Positions 15,425 to 27,403 of a stretch of 64,000 nucleotides of DNA are shown piece by piece. How positions within the stretch are numbered: position 1 is the stretch's first letter; each line of letters begins with the position of its first letter. Under the pieces are notes generated by a model. It made no database searches, was not told the origin of the DNA, and saw nothing but the letters and a program-made list of their open reading frames with translations. Both the position numbers and the translations under genes were made by a program. The DNA comes from Paramecium sonneborni (taxonomy: Eukaryota; Ciliophora; Oligohymenophorea; Peniculida; Parameciidae), in contig CAJJDN010000036.1 of NCBI GenBank assembly GCA_905182985.1, forward strand, positions 63,549 to 127,548, read 5' to 3'.

Positions 15425-16362
15425 ATGGCAACATTATTTTAATGTGATGGTGCAAACTGCATTGAAGCTTTTCTTGAAGTAGCCATTTCCACAACAGCTT
15501 CTATAATGGCAATTGATGGATTTCGAATAATATTTAGAGATCGTAACAAATTGCTATCGAAATTAAATAAAATTATTTATGGGATATCTATGAGTTAATT
15601 AATATTGCTTAGTACCTATTTTATTTTTTGGGGTAAGTTATTAATAAAAATGTAGGATCTGATTTTGTTATTTCAACAATTAGATGTTTGAGAATTTTGA
15701 ATGAAATTTTATTATGTTCTTTGCTTGCAGAAATCGGATTTGAAAAAAACTTTTTAGAAAAATTAGAAATATTTTTAAAGGTCTTAAGTGGGTTTGTATT
15801 TATAGAATGGTTTTGGACTGCAATTATATCTAATGAAGAATATGAGTAAAATATTAGATAAATATAAGCTATTATTGTTTGAAAATGGATTTAGTATATT
15901 TATCTGGAACTACAGTAATTTTAACACTTTTGGCTTGTGGTTTTGGATTTTATGCACTAGATTAATTAAATATATCTAAATAAGAATTAAAGCCTTCTGA
16001 TTAGAATAAAATGGATGAATAAGCATAAGAAATTAAATTATTTTTGGGATGTGATTTATTATCTGGTCTTATTTAATTTGGATGGGATTATTGGGCTAAT
16101 ATGAGTGCTTTTACAATAACAGATTGTAAATCTTATTATGAAGCATCATCTATAACTAGCGTATTAATTTAATTTTAATAATTAGATTTTTGTAATATTT
16201 ATTATGAAAGTATTAACATTAATGATATCTCCAATTGCTATTTATTATATTCTTTATTATAAACAAAGGTTGTAATTCAATTATAGGCCTGCTAATGTTT
16301 TGGATATTAATGTTTTAATAGATAGAAGAAGTGAATTGGTTGTTGAATTAACAAATGCTTGA
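15425..16362 (+). CDS. Multi-pass membrane protein, unknown family
   Basis: Spliced product of 288 residues with three introns (23, 23 and 25 nt); exon sum divisible by three. The sequence shows about six or seven hydrophobic segments. These include the stretch around LILLSTYFIFWGSDFV, the LKVLSGFVFIEWFWTAI segment, TTVILTLLACGFGFYAL and, near the end, IFVIFIMKVLTLMI. A short acidic/Gln loop lies between segments, and the last 35 residues are hydrophilic. No signature family motif is seen. The gene is followed directly by a (TA)n tract and then the convergent zinc-finger gene. Confidence 0.85.
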
Positions 16363-16373
16363 TATTATTTAGT

Positions 16374-16394
16374 TATATATATATATATATATAT
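16374..16394. repeat. (TA)n microsatellite
   Basis: About ten and a half TA units lie in the 32-bp gap between two convergent genes. The tract abuts the TGA of the minus-strand gene at 16395. Confidence 0.95.
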
Positions 16395-17153
16395 TCAGTT
16401 ATTTATAATGCTTTCGCATATTTAGCATCTTATCAATCCTTTTATTCCATGATGTCGAATGCAAAAGTAATTGCATCCAGGTTTTTTACAACTGAAAATC
16501 TAATTTTACAAGAAACTATTTTTAATTGATTTTAATTGTTCCTTAAACATTTTATCTATTAACTAAAATGGAACAAATTTTCTTAGAATGGATGTATTAA
16601 TTTTTTATTAACAATTTAGACATCTTAATGTTTTACAATTATTGTTAATTTATATCTTAATATAATCTCCAACACATTTTTAATGATAGCAATGAAAACA
16701 ATTTAATGACACTAAGTCTTTTTCAACCATCAATTAACATTTATCACACATTTATTGCATATCAAAAGAAGATGATTAATGCGTAATTTCTGAACTTTCT
16801 TGAGTTATTAAATTTATAGTTAACTTATGATGGTTTTTAATCTCATTTAGATAATTTTTGGTGTTGTTTTCTATAAAATTGATATAATCATCAAAATTCA
16901 TGGGTTTATCTAATATTGTAAATATATTATTTTCTGAACAATCTTTAATCACCTTAATAATCTTTTATTTTGCAATCTCTACTTCTTTGATAAATCCATT
17001 AAACTTGCTTTGTAGAATATCTATTAATATTTCCTACCTGCTCGGTGCTAATATATTCTTAAGAGGAGAAATATGATTTATTAAGATTTAAGGATATCCA
17101 TTGTTAGATTTGAAATTATTGTAATCATAATCATTAGAGCAAGTTGGAATCAT
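16395..17153 (-). CDS. RING/RBR-like zinc-finger protein
   Basis: An intronless frame of 253 codons (252 residues). The N-terminal 135 residues are helical and unremarkable. Then comes a cysteine/histidine cluster CDKC...NCFHCYHQKCVGDY...LRCLNC with RING-type spacing. A second cluster follows, FSCKKPGCNYFCIRHHG...IRCQIC, resembling an IBR or second-RING module. The arrangement suggests an RBR-type E3 ubiquitin ligase, but the second module is short and the catalytic Cys is not certain. A generic double zinc finger is the alternative. Confidence 0.8.
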
Positions 17154-17498
17154 TTATAAGAGATTTATTTATTTTTAAGTTTATTTATTTCTGATAATTA
17201 TTTTATAAATTTTGTGATTTAAGATATATTAATTATTCATTGTTTTTAATCTTCAAAACTTATAGAAAAAGTCTCAATTTTACAATTAAAACATAAACAT
17301 AAGTTTTATTAGTAATTATTAAATATAATTTTAATACAAACATATATAATAATAAATAAAAATTTAATGATAATATCCTAAAATTATTTATTAATATTTG
17401 TTTGTATCTATAAGAAGGTTATTTATTTATATGGTGATAAATTATGAATTTAAATTATAAAAAACTTTATAAATTTTATATATATTTAATTATTCGGA
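17154..17498. other. Divergent intergenic region
   Basis: 345 bp of AT-rich sequence between the start codons of the zinc-finger gene and DRC4. It presumably contains both promoters. No motif is recognised. Confidence 0.5.
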
Positions 17499-18993
17499 AT
17501 GCCTCCTAAGCCTAAAGCTAAGAAAGCACCATAAGAACCAGAAGATGAATTTACTAAGATGACTGCTTAAGAGCTAACATAAAATTTATAAATATTCAGA
17601 GATAAATTAACTGAATTGAAACAGAAAAGAAATTATATCTAAATGGATAGAGACATGGTTTAAAATTTTTTCTCAAATTGCTTATCTGAAATTTAAGAGT
17701 TAAATATCAAAATTGTTAACAAAGAAACTGAAGCTGAATAATTAGAGGAAACACATAGAATCCAATTAAAAAGCTATTTATAAAAAGTATAACTATCAAT
17801 TAGATCAGGTTAAACATCTTGAGTATGAATAAGAAAAAGCAAATGATGAAATAGAAAAAGATGGAAAAGAAGCACATAATTTAGAAAATGATCACTTTTC
17901 TAAGAGAAGTGATGAATAAAAAAGATAAAAAACACATTTAAAAAAATTATAAGAAGAATATGAAAATTCATATATTCATGCAATTGAAAAGGAAGAAAAA
18001 AATAATAAGAAAACACTCGACAAATCAAAATAAGTTTTTGATGAAACTCTACAAAATATGGAAGAAAAGTATAAAATGAGACTTTAAAAACTTAAAGAAG
18101 AATTAGAGTTAAGACTTAAAGTTGAAATCCATGAACTTGAAGAAAGAAAAAATCTTCATATAAATGAATTGATTAACAATCATGAAACAGCATTTGCTGA
18201 ACTTAAATAATATTACAATACTATTACAAGAGAAAATTTAGAGCTTATTAAAAATTAAAAAGAAGAGATAGCCAGCATTAATGCTAAATTACAAAAAAAT
18301 AGCAAAATTATTGCTGATATGAAGGCTGCAAATAATAATATAAGAATACCATTAAAATAAGCAACAGAAGAAAGAGATATATTAAAAAATGCACTTAAAT
18401 AATTTTCTAAGGTAAAGCTATTAATTATAATTTTAGCATAAAATGTCTCTATAAAATTTATAATCAAAAAATACTACTTTAACCGAGAAATATGCAGAAT
18501 TAAAACATAACAGCAATGATTTGAATTTCAAATATGATAAATTATTAAGGGAAAAATAAGAATTGGAAGAAAAATTTGAAAGAATTGCAATGGAAGTTAA
18601 AAAACATACAGATTTATAAAACAATGTATTAAGTTAACAATTATAAAATATGCAAGATGGATTGGAAGAAAAAGTAATCATTGAAAAAATATTATTAGGA
18701 AGTCTAATTAAAAACAATTGTTGACAGAACTAATATGGATCCATAAATGTATTAATAATTAACCACAAAAATAAAGGAATCTATTGAGTAATATTTATTC
18801 TAATTATAGAGCTAAAAATTAATTAATCAAAAACCTTAGATATTCTATTCATCATGCTACTAAAGCATATAATGATTCAATAAGAGTCTATGAGGCAAAA
18901 TTAGTAGAATTTGGTATTCCACCAGAGGAACTTGGTTTCTAGCCCTTAGCAACAATTACAAGTTCTATGCCTGCTGGATTAGTAAGTTAATGA
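17499..18993 (+). CDS. DRC4: Dynein regulatory complex subunit 4 (GAS8/trypanin)
   Basis: Spliced product of 466 residues with introns at 17787-17808, 18412-18436, 18674-18698 and 18788-18809. The order of conserved blocks matches GAS8. It runs from a basic MPPKPKAKKAP start, through RNYIQMDRDMVQNF, VKHLEYEQEK, EIHELEERKNLHINELI and FAELKQYYN, to the C-terminal KAYNDSIRVYEAKLVEFGIP and GFQPL. DRC4 is the coiled-coil core of the nexin-DRC linker between outer doublet microtubules, and it governs dynein activity and ciliary beating. Length (about 470) fits the family. No parts are missing. Confidence 0.97.
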
Positions 18994-19297
18994 TCTTATA
19001 ATTATACAATAATTTCATTATGACCTAAATCATCGTAATTTATTTTATAACTTTAATTAATTTTATTAATTAATAAAGTAATTATTAACTTTTAATAGTT
19101 TATAAACGAAATAAAATTATTAATTGAAGTAAAAACTTTTATTTAAATGATGAATAGATCTATAAAAAAACAATATTAAAATTTGAATAATTTGCTAATT
19201 AATTGAAAACTAAAAAAAATTTATTGAATAAAATTAATAGTAAATTAAGGAAACAATTTCTAACAGATACTAAATATAAAATTTTATTTTATGATAT

Positions 19298-20112
19298 TCA
19301 TTCTTAGCAATTAGTTTGAATGCATTTTATTAAAGAATTGGCCTTTTCATTATTTTTAACACATTTATTATACTACAATAAAAATAATATTTTTACAGCA
19401 TCAATTCCTTCATAAATAGCATTTTTTTTACAGTCTTTTAATTTTTAAACGCAGTCTGAATTGCATTCATCAAAATTGTCTTCACATTTATCTCTAATGC
19501 ACTCTTCATATTCAGCTCTTTTATTTCTTTCTTTTTCATCTTATTATCTAATATTTTCTTCTTTTTTTTTTTTCTTGGCTTCCTCTTCCTTTTTTTTAGC
19601 TTCTTCTTCTTTTTTCTTTTTTTCTTCTGCCTTTTTAGCTTCTTCTTCTTTTTTCTTTTTTTCCTCTGCCTTTTTAGCTTCTTCTTCTTTTTTCTTAGCT
19701 TCTTCTTCTTTTTTCTTAGCTTCCTCTTCTTTTTTTTTTGCTTCTTCTGCTTTTTTCTTAGCTTCTTCTTCTTTTTTCTTGGCTTCTTCTGCTTTTTTTG
19801 CTTCTTCTGCCTTTTTAGCTTCTTCTGCTTTTTTTGCTTCTTCTGCTTTTTTAGCTTCTTCTGCTTTTTTCTTAGCTTCTTCTGCTTTTTTGGCTTCTTC
19901 TGCTTTTTTGGCTTCATCTGCTTTTTTCTATTCTTCTGGTGTTAATAGAGAAGTTTCATAAGTTATTTCTTCATTTTATATTAATTGTTTCTGTTGATCA
20001 TATACTATATATTTATTACTTGAGTATGGTTTATTTAAGTCCTACTATTAATATCAACTTTTTTTGTAGTTGCTAATGCGATTAACAAGATAATTATATA
20101 AGTTATTTTCAT
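19298..20112 (-). CDS. Secreted protein with long AEEAKK single-helix repeat and Cys-rich tail
   Basis: About 253 residues after two introns (one near 20000 of 29 nt, one of 24 nt near the 3' end). It begins with a signal peptide (MKITYIIILLIALATT). Then follows roughly 120 residues of charged repeats of the type A-E-E-A-K-K and K-K-E-E-E-A, which would form a stiff single alpha-helix. A C-terminal domain of about 75 residues has around ten cysteines, including C-x4-C, C-x3-C and later Cys. A secreted, rod-like protein with a disulfide-bonded head is the natural reading. The exact family is unknown. The repeat DNA is almost purely purine on the coding strand. Confidence 0.85.
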
Positions 20113-20331
20113 TTTTTCCAAAATATTTTTACTATTGAAAATAATATTAATAACTGATAAAAAGATGTTAATATTAAATTTAATGGGTATTTATTATTGT
20201 AATGATAATGATTAATAATTAGTATGATATATTTAAATAATAGAAGAGTAAAAGAATAGAATTAACAAAAATATGTTATTTCATGTAATTTGTTTAGATT
20301 TTGATTAGATATAAAATTATAATTAAAGTAA

Positions 20332-21858
20332 ATGTCACTTAATAACTTCTTTAAATAAAAGTAGTAACTGCAAAAAGAGAAAGAGGAAAATGATAAGTAT
20401 AATAAATAAGTAAATGAAGATAACAAAAGAAAGAGTAACTAGATTAAAAACGCAATATATAATCTGTATAATTGAAAGCTCGTGCATCTTAGAGAATTGA
20501 AACATTTTAAGAAACTATGATGTCTAAATAATATGTAGATAGTTTAAAAAATGGATCATATCCATTATTACCAATAAGCAAACATTCATTTCGTGATAGA
20601 GAGAAAGAGTAAGAAATGGAAAAAATTGGAGGAATTTACTTGAGAACGTAATTAAGTATTAAAAATATATTAGATAATAAATACCTAAAATAAGAGCATA
20701 AACAGCATAATAAGAATTTAGATCTGGTCATTTAGCAACTGGAGAATTTGATCCAAATATTCCAACTAAGAATCATGAAAAATGGTTGAAACCAAAAGAT
20801 TTATCAAAATAGGGAGAACCTATGAGATTTGGAATGGGTTAAAGAACTGAGGTTGAAAAAGCTAATTAAGAAATTAAAAAAATTAGTGAATAACTAGATG
20901 TTTAAGTATTTTATATTATTTACAATTTCAAAGGATAAAGACTTAAAAATGTTAATCAGACCTAGTTGGAAAAATGAACAAAAAGAAAAATGGTTAGATA
21001 ATCATACATTTAATATATATCCATGTTTATATGATGGTCATAGGAGTGATTAACCTTGGGAATAACATCCTATTAATCTGGATAATCAAAATAATTAATA
21101 TATTGATGGTTATGATGTTATTGGAGATCTTTCAAGATAGAGATTCAAAGAAAAAGAGGTATTCATTATTTATAATTTCAGCATAAAAGAACTGAATTTA
21201 TTTCTACTGTTAAAGAAGATCAAATTGGAACTACTATTAATATATCTAGATCATTAAGAACAATGAAATAAGATAAAATACTCAATATGCAATCAAATTA
21301 TGATGAATATTCAACCAATAAATAAATTGAACATTATAAAACTACTCTTTTACAGACTAAAAGTATAGATCATGTTACACCACACTAACACAGCAATAAG
21401 TATCAAAACACTACTATTTTAGTTATAAAGGTCATTCTTTACATAATCTAAGACCTTAACAACCAAATAAATTGTATAGGTAATCTGTCAATTATCTAAA
21501 TCAAAAAGTAATTACTAAATAACCACCTTAATTAACTACAATTCCTTAAAATAATTTCATTTCTTAAGAAGATTAACCAACTTAATAAATGTTGACTGCA
21601 GATTTATTTATTCCTAAATAAAAGTTAACTTAAATTCAAGAAGTCTCTTAAATTTAAATTTAAAGTCATCATTCAAATAATCCTTTCAGTCGGGAATCCT
21701 TAGCCTCATAAGGAGGAACTAGATCTAGATTTATGGATTAATATAAATAAAAAAAAATAGACTCTGGATAAATGAAATTAGGTTATCCTTATCGTTTAGA
21801 AGATGATCAAACTACTTCTAAAATTATAGTCAAATATTTTCAAGAAGAAAAAAAATGA
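20332..21858 (+). CDS. Hypothetical protein
   Basis: Spliced product of 468 residues with five introns of 20, 26, 28, 23 and 23 nt; the total is divisible by three. The N-terminal third is charged and partly coiled coil. A middle block around GHLATGEFDPNIPTKNHEKW and PSWKNEQKEKWLDNHTFN is well ordered, with several Trp. The C-terminal 150 residues are Gln/Ser/Thr-rich and probably disordered. No known domain, signal or membrane segment is visible. Position near DRC4 says nothing about function, because ciliate genes are not in operons. Confidence 0.85.
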
Positions 21859-22747
21859 TTTATCTCTAATTCATAGATATATCACTCCATTTATTTTTAT
21901 TATTTTCATCAATTTATTGAAATATCAGTATTTTAGATTATATTTTAATTTATTATTTTTAGATTATATTTCAATCAATAACTTAGGTAGTTTAAGTATT
22001 ATAATTAGTAATTTATTTTTTTACAATTATTTAGCATTTAAAAATTAATAGAGCAACACATCATATTTATTATTTAATTTTAGTAAATTTTGACAATTTT
22101 TTTTATATTCAATAAAAATAATATCAACATATATTATCCACTTTTTGAGAACTATCTTCTAAACCCAAAGAAATACATTTTTTACTCAAATTAATTTGAT
22201 TTCACAAAAAGAAATAATTTTTTTTATATCTAATTTAGTATAAAGTATAAAATCTAATGTGATTTATTTATTGGATATTGAAATAGATAATTTTTAACTT
22301 TCGAGTTTAAGTTTCAATAACAGAAAACATTGCTAATAATTTGCATAATTATTTTTCTGAATGACAAATATCATAATTATTTTTCTTAAAGAATTTCCCT
22401 ATATCAAACTTTAATTTTGGATAAGGGCAGAACCTAACTTGGATTTAATTTATATTCAATCAAATTAAATGGTAGCATAGTTTTGTGAGATTTCTTTCTA
22501 AGTTTTTCTATTAATAGTTTCATTGTATTGATAAAAGATATAATTATTTATAAATGAAAATAGGAATATATACAAAAGATTCAACGATTTTGTCACATTT
22601 GACGATAAAAATAAGTATTTATATTGAAAATGAAAAAAGGATATTTTTTTGAAAAAAAATGAAAACTAATTATTTATTATAGTAATATTATTCTGATTGT
22701 TGCGCAAAGTAAAATAGTGATCTATAGATTAAAATATTTAATAAAAA
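21859..22747. other. Gene-free stretch
   Basis: Nearly 0.9 kb of strongly AT-rich sequence with frequent TGA in all frames. I see no gene, RNA or repeat. Confidence 0.55.
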
Positions 22748-23222
22748 ATGAAGACTAGGAATTCTAATAGATAAAAGCAGAGAGAAGACTTGTCTGTCAC
22801 TTGTTAAGAGGTATTAACCACAAAATTCTCATAAATATGTCTTCCTTTATATAATTTATTTATACACTATTAAATAGAATGTATCTCTGAGTGATTACCC
22901 TCTTCCTAGTGAATTCTAAACACCAATTAAGAGAAGAGGACCAATACATAAGAAACCTAAATAGGTATTAATGATAATAATTATAAGACAATCATTAATT
23001 TGAAAAAACACAAATCTTAAAGATAATTTATCTGCTATGATGATAAAGATTTAAATATTCCATAGGAATACCAATCAATCCTATAAAAACATGTAAATAT
23101 TATATTAAATATAAAATAAGAAATCTGATGATGATAGAGAATCCGATGAAGAATAAATTAAATATGCCATTAACTACTTGTATAAAGACTTATTATAATG
23201 TTTGGAAAAAGAAAAAAATTGA
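22748..23222 (+). CDS. Small hypothetical protein with an over-long intron
   Basis: Predicted product of 118 residues: basic N-terminus, a middle with YPLPSEFQTPIKRRGP, and an acidic C-terminus (KSDDDRESDEEQIKYA). Two normal introns (23 and 28 nt) are clear near the 3' end. The first exon joins the rest only if 67 nt after the codon GAG at about 22808-22810 are removed. The piece begins GTATTAA and ends AAATAG. That is two to three times the usual intron length here. Frame closes exactly with this model, so the gene is likely, but the 5' structure is uncertain. Confidence 0.65.
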
Positions 23223-23818
23223 ATTATTAAATTTATAATGCTCACAAATATTTCTTTATATTGCTTCTTTAAAATCTTTTATCAATGATGAATTCTTAAA
23301 TTACATTACTCTTACTTAAATTAAATCGAACAAATCAATATCAATGATTAAATATTATTCTTTTTATAAAAAAAATAAAAGTAAAAGATTTCGACATATA
23401 CACTCATATTTTTACAAAAGATCTAAATCTCTTAAGGCTAAAATAATATTGTGTGTGAACCTTTAATTTATATGTTAAATATGAGTTAAAACAGAATTGA
23501 GAAGTATGTAAAATTAACTTTAATTCTAATAATTTTCATTTCACTATTTTGTTTAAATATTATGAGTTTTGAGATATATTTAAAAATGATTAATAGTAAT
23601 AGAAATGATAATCAATTTAAATTTGCTTAAAATAATTTTAATTAATCAAAAGCAATAAATTTTATTTCTTTACATAACTTTTTGCTATTTATTAAAAATC
23701 TATATATTTAAAAATGGCAAAAAATTGTACTCAAAGAAAATGAGGAAAATTATTAATATTTTTTCTTTTTATTGATGCTACTAAATTTTTAATATAACTA
23801 TAGTATCCTTTGAGCACA
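23223..23818. other. Gene-free stretch
   Basis: AT-rich spacer between convergent genes. No supported feature. Confidence 0.5.
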
Positions 23819-24332
23819 TCAATAAAATTTCATTACCAAAATTTATTACTACTTTCAACAATTAAAGAAACAAACATTTTTATATTTAGGAATAACTGTA
23901 TTAGTACAAAATAGATAGTTTTTCAAAATTGTAATTGATAATTATTCTGGTAAATTATTAATATTTCTATATTCAGCTCTGAATTTTACTTTAGTCTAAA
24001 ATATGTCAATTTGAATGAACATAAAAAATATTACAATATTTAGAATGTGAGAATTTCTTTAAAAATTATTTCTCTACCACTAATTTGAAATAGTTAATAT
24101 AGAACATTGTTTAGTTATCAATTACACCTTCTTTTATCTCCATTAATTTATGTTTATTTATTTAAATAACTTCTTAAATTTTTTATTTAGAAGCATTTAT
24201 ATTGATTGTTTGAACTAGATTTTCTACCTAAGCATTTTAAGTAAAATTATTCAAAATCAGAACCATCTCCATCACATTGTTGTAAATATATATAATAGAT
24301 ATCATAGAAACTGTTTCATTATCCATTTACAT
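23819..24332 (-). CDS. Hypothetical protein
   Basis: Spliced product of 154 residues with introns of 25 and 24 nt; frame closes exactly. The start chosen is the first of two close Met codons (24330-24332). The frame is open further upstream without another Met, so an extra 5' exon is possible. The protein is a mixture of Ile/Asn/Gln-rich helices without a known motif. It follows another minus-strand gene after 91 bp. Confidence 0.65.
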
Positions 24333-24423
24333 TGTAGAGATCTCTTAATGTATTGCTTGTTCTAATTATTTTTGAGCTCATAAATAATAATATGAAAATG
24401 TATATAATTAATTAATGCTTTTA

Positions 24424-24976
24424 TCATAATTGAAGTCCATGTAACTATTTTCTTAGTTCATATTATAAAGCTTGCATTGAGATGGCTGAAATGGTGTTTT
24501 ATTATTATTTGGTAGTATTTGTATTTTATGGTTACTATTGTTTTTATTGTCTAGGAATCCTTGCAGATTAGTGAGGAGTGATTTTGGGCTTAAAAGAACA
24601 CTCTTTATTAATGATCTTTTCTTTTTCTTCTAAATAAGCTTTGTTTGTTTCTTATTATTTTTGTAATTTATTTTTTTACCATTATTCATTTCTTTCTAAG
24701 AATGATGTTTATTTCAAATAATTCGGATATTTCTTATTAAAAATAAAAGAATACATTAATTTAGGGTTTGAATGTAAGTTCTTTATTCTCCTTTTCATCT
24801 GGTGTAGGAGTCATTGATTATCTTATTGGTTTAGTAATTACAGAAGTTTGACTTTTATTGACTAAATCACCAACACTTACTTTCTACATATGAAAAGAAT
24901 TGTTCTTCATTCTATCAAGCATCTTAGTGAGGTTGATTTCAATGCTTTTTGATCTATGAGGTGATTCATCGTTCAT
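24424..24976 (-). CDS. Hypothetical protein with CSFKPKIT motif
   Basis: Spliced product of 176 residues with one 22-nt intron at 24733-24754. A helical Lys/Glu stretch is followed by ECSFKPKITP, a short motif of the C-T/S-F-x-P-x-I/L type that is common in ciliary and centrosomal coiled-coil proteins. A Gln/Asn-rich segment comes next. A role in cilia is only suggested by that motif. No signal peptide or membrane segment. Confidence 0.75.
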
Positions 24977-25790
24977 TTTTTAACCGAATAGTTTAAATAT
25001 TAATATGATCAAATATACATAAACAGAAAATATTAAAAACTTTTGTATTTATTTCAAAAAGTGAATAAAAAATTGATAAGATTATATTAATTGACTAATA
25101 AATCTGTATAGAGCTTATTGAAATAATATAATAGATTTTTATTACTTCAAAGTAAAAATAATAATATTAATCTCTTATATATCTTCAAATCTTATTATTA
25201 TGCTAAAATTATATATAGTTATATCATCAGGTGTTAATGATATCGATATTCAAAAGTTTTGAAGTAATTCAATTAGAATTTTGTAGTATGGTAAAGTGGT
25301 TCACTATAAAAATAATAATTTATTAAATTCATTGAAATGAACAAAATTTAGACTTTTTAATTCTATTTCAAGTTAATTGATTACTTCCAAAATATAATTT
25401 TTTTAAATTCTTAATAAATAAAAGTTATTAAAAGGAGATAATTAAGGAAGGATATTTTTAACTTATGTTCTTGAATGATTTCATTCAAATTAATCTTATT
25501 ACAAAAAAGAATATAAATAATTTTAAATTAATTAAATACCAATTAAGATTGATGATTTATCCAAAAATCTAAGCAAAAATAAATGTTCAATCATTATTTT
25601 CATCACCCCAAAATGAAGTAATTGCATTCAATTTGTTTAATTTATTTAAATTTACTGAGATTTAATAACATGTGAAAATGTGTGAATAATTTAAATATAG
25701 ATAATTAGATAATTAGATAATTACTTATTTATTGATAAAGAAGTTCTAATAGCTTCTATTTTTGGTTGATTAAATAATATATTTATTATT
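24977..25790. other. Gene-free divergent intergenic region
   Basis: About 0.8 kb, very AT-rich, between divergent genes. It contains a short tandem ATAATTAG-like stretch near 25700-25725 but no clear element. Confidence 0.5.
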
Positions 25791-26305
25791 ATGTAAGCTA
25801 AGAGTGACACTGCAATTGAGATGGAAATGATGGTAGAGAGCACAGAACATTTAAATAATTTAAAGAATGATTCTCATAAGGATTAAATAATTGATAAATG
25901 TGGAGAGAACTAAGACCTCTATCAAAAAGTCATTTAGATAGACTTAGAGTTCTAGAAACTTTTATTTTAGTTGATTGAGTCTAAATTATGTGAGAATACA
26001 ATTTCATAAGTACTTCATTTTATTTATTTAAAGGTTCTTAACTTGTTAAAAAGATTATCTGGCTCACTAATAGTATAAATTCCAAAAGGTCCTTAGATTC
26101 TTTATAGTCTTTACTAAATCATATTAGTAAGAAAATAAACAATCAAAAGAAATTTTCCATTCAGCCCATTATCTAGTGTATTATAAAGGATCAAAAAGTT
26201 AATTAAAAGAGTGAAGAAGTTGTTACTAAAGAGATTGAATTTCTTTATAAAAGGCTAAGATATCTAAATAAACATGGAATCATCATTTCATCTTTACAAA
26301 TCTGA
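25791..26305 (+). CDS. Hypothetical protein, 3' frame uncertain
   Basis: Best model has two introns (24 and 23 nt) and gives 155 residues with a TGA at 26303-26305. The first 80 residues are acidic and helical. The last part (around SEEVVTKEIEFLYKRLRYLN) is typical coding sequence. A different frame from about 26275 to 26425 also reads like protein (around ESKKTDEQTESLTRQLS) but cannot be joined by a GT..AG intron. The C-terminus may therefore be wrong, or a frameshift is present. Confidence 0.6.
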
Positions 26306-26525
26306 ATCCAAAAAAACAGATGAACAAACTGAGTCATTGACTAGATAGCTATCATTTGAATTATACAAGGAACCTATCTATAAAGAAATCACAATTATAT
26401 AGGGATAAGGGTTAATCAAAATATGATTATAAATAAATCTCAAAGGTTCTAAGCAGATAATTTTTCTATTTCTTTCTAAAATCTTTCTTACACAAATTTA
26501 TTTCTAAAATGTATTTATCTATTTC

Positions 26526-27335
26526 TCATGGTAGTTTGAATGTTAATGTGTTCATTTCTTTATTAAATCTGAGAATAGATGATTTATCGAGAGGAGATCT
26601 ATTCATTTTAGAAAAGTTTAGTTTTTCTATTTAAAAATCTTTAATATATTACTTGATTGTTTCTAGATTTTAATTATGTAAATTGGTAGCTTCATCTAAA
26701 AGGTTGACCATTTTATCATTAACTGTTTTATGAAATGAATTTTATAAAGATTTGACCCTATATACATCATCTTCTTAAGTTTCTTATTTAGAATTTGTTT
26801 TCCTTTCAGTAGTTCCTAATAAAAGTTTTTATGAGTTAATCCTTGAACTACACTTAGTAGTACAAGTTGATAGTGGAATAACTTTTTAGATTTCAGTAAA
26901 TTCATCATTATTAGGATGAACATGTTTATTAAAATATATTTCGAAATCTTTGATTAATTGATCTCTGCCTTTTGTTTTTTGTTTACTAAGAACTTCAGAC
27001 AATAAAGATAATCTAGTCATTTAATAGATTTGATTATAATATTTATCTGACCAAAGTTAATTATTGTACATAAACCCTTGATTCTTTTTCTATTGATTCA
27101 AATATTCATTTTGAAGTCTATTACTTTTGATTTATTGTAAGACTTATCCATAATCAGCTTTTTCAGAGATTGATTTTTTCAATCCTCCAATTTTCTTCAG
27201 TTACAAATAATAAAGATCTGAATGAGCTTTTTTCACATAGGTTTGAAAAGTTTTATGTCTTTGCAAGAATGCTTAATCAGAGACGATGTTAGGAACAAGG
27301 AGAATATGCTTAAATTTATTTTGCTCTTTTGACAT
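26526..27335 (-). CDS. Hypothetical protein
   Basis: An intronless frame of 270 codons (269 residues), ATG 27333-27335, TGA 26526-26528. The N-terminal 90 residues are ordered and basic (around LVPNIVSDQAFLQRHKTFQTY). The rest alternates polar linkers and helices, with a Ser/Thr/Cys-rich patch in the middle. Length without TGA makes it a real gene, but I recognise no family. It is divergent from the kinase gene, with 68 bp between the two start codons. Confidence 0.85.
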
Positions 27336-27403
27336 TATTTTATTATTAATATGGATAGTTTAAGAAATCTTACTGATTGTATATGATTTTTAATATAAGT
27401 AGT

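Noticed and set aside
16374..16394. (TA)n tract as an IES scar or telomere-like element
   Set aside because: It is a simple dinucleotide run. No G-rich telomere repeats (GGGGTT/GGGTTT) occur in the window, and both flanking genes are intact.
19461..19961. Plus-strand Ser/Phe/Ala-rich ORF of 166 codons
   Set aside because: It is the reverse of the purine-rich AEEAKK repeat on the minus strand. Its composition is a by-product of that repeat, and the minus-strand frame has a signal peptide, introns and a Cys-rich end.
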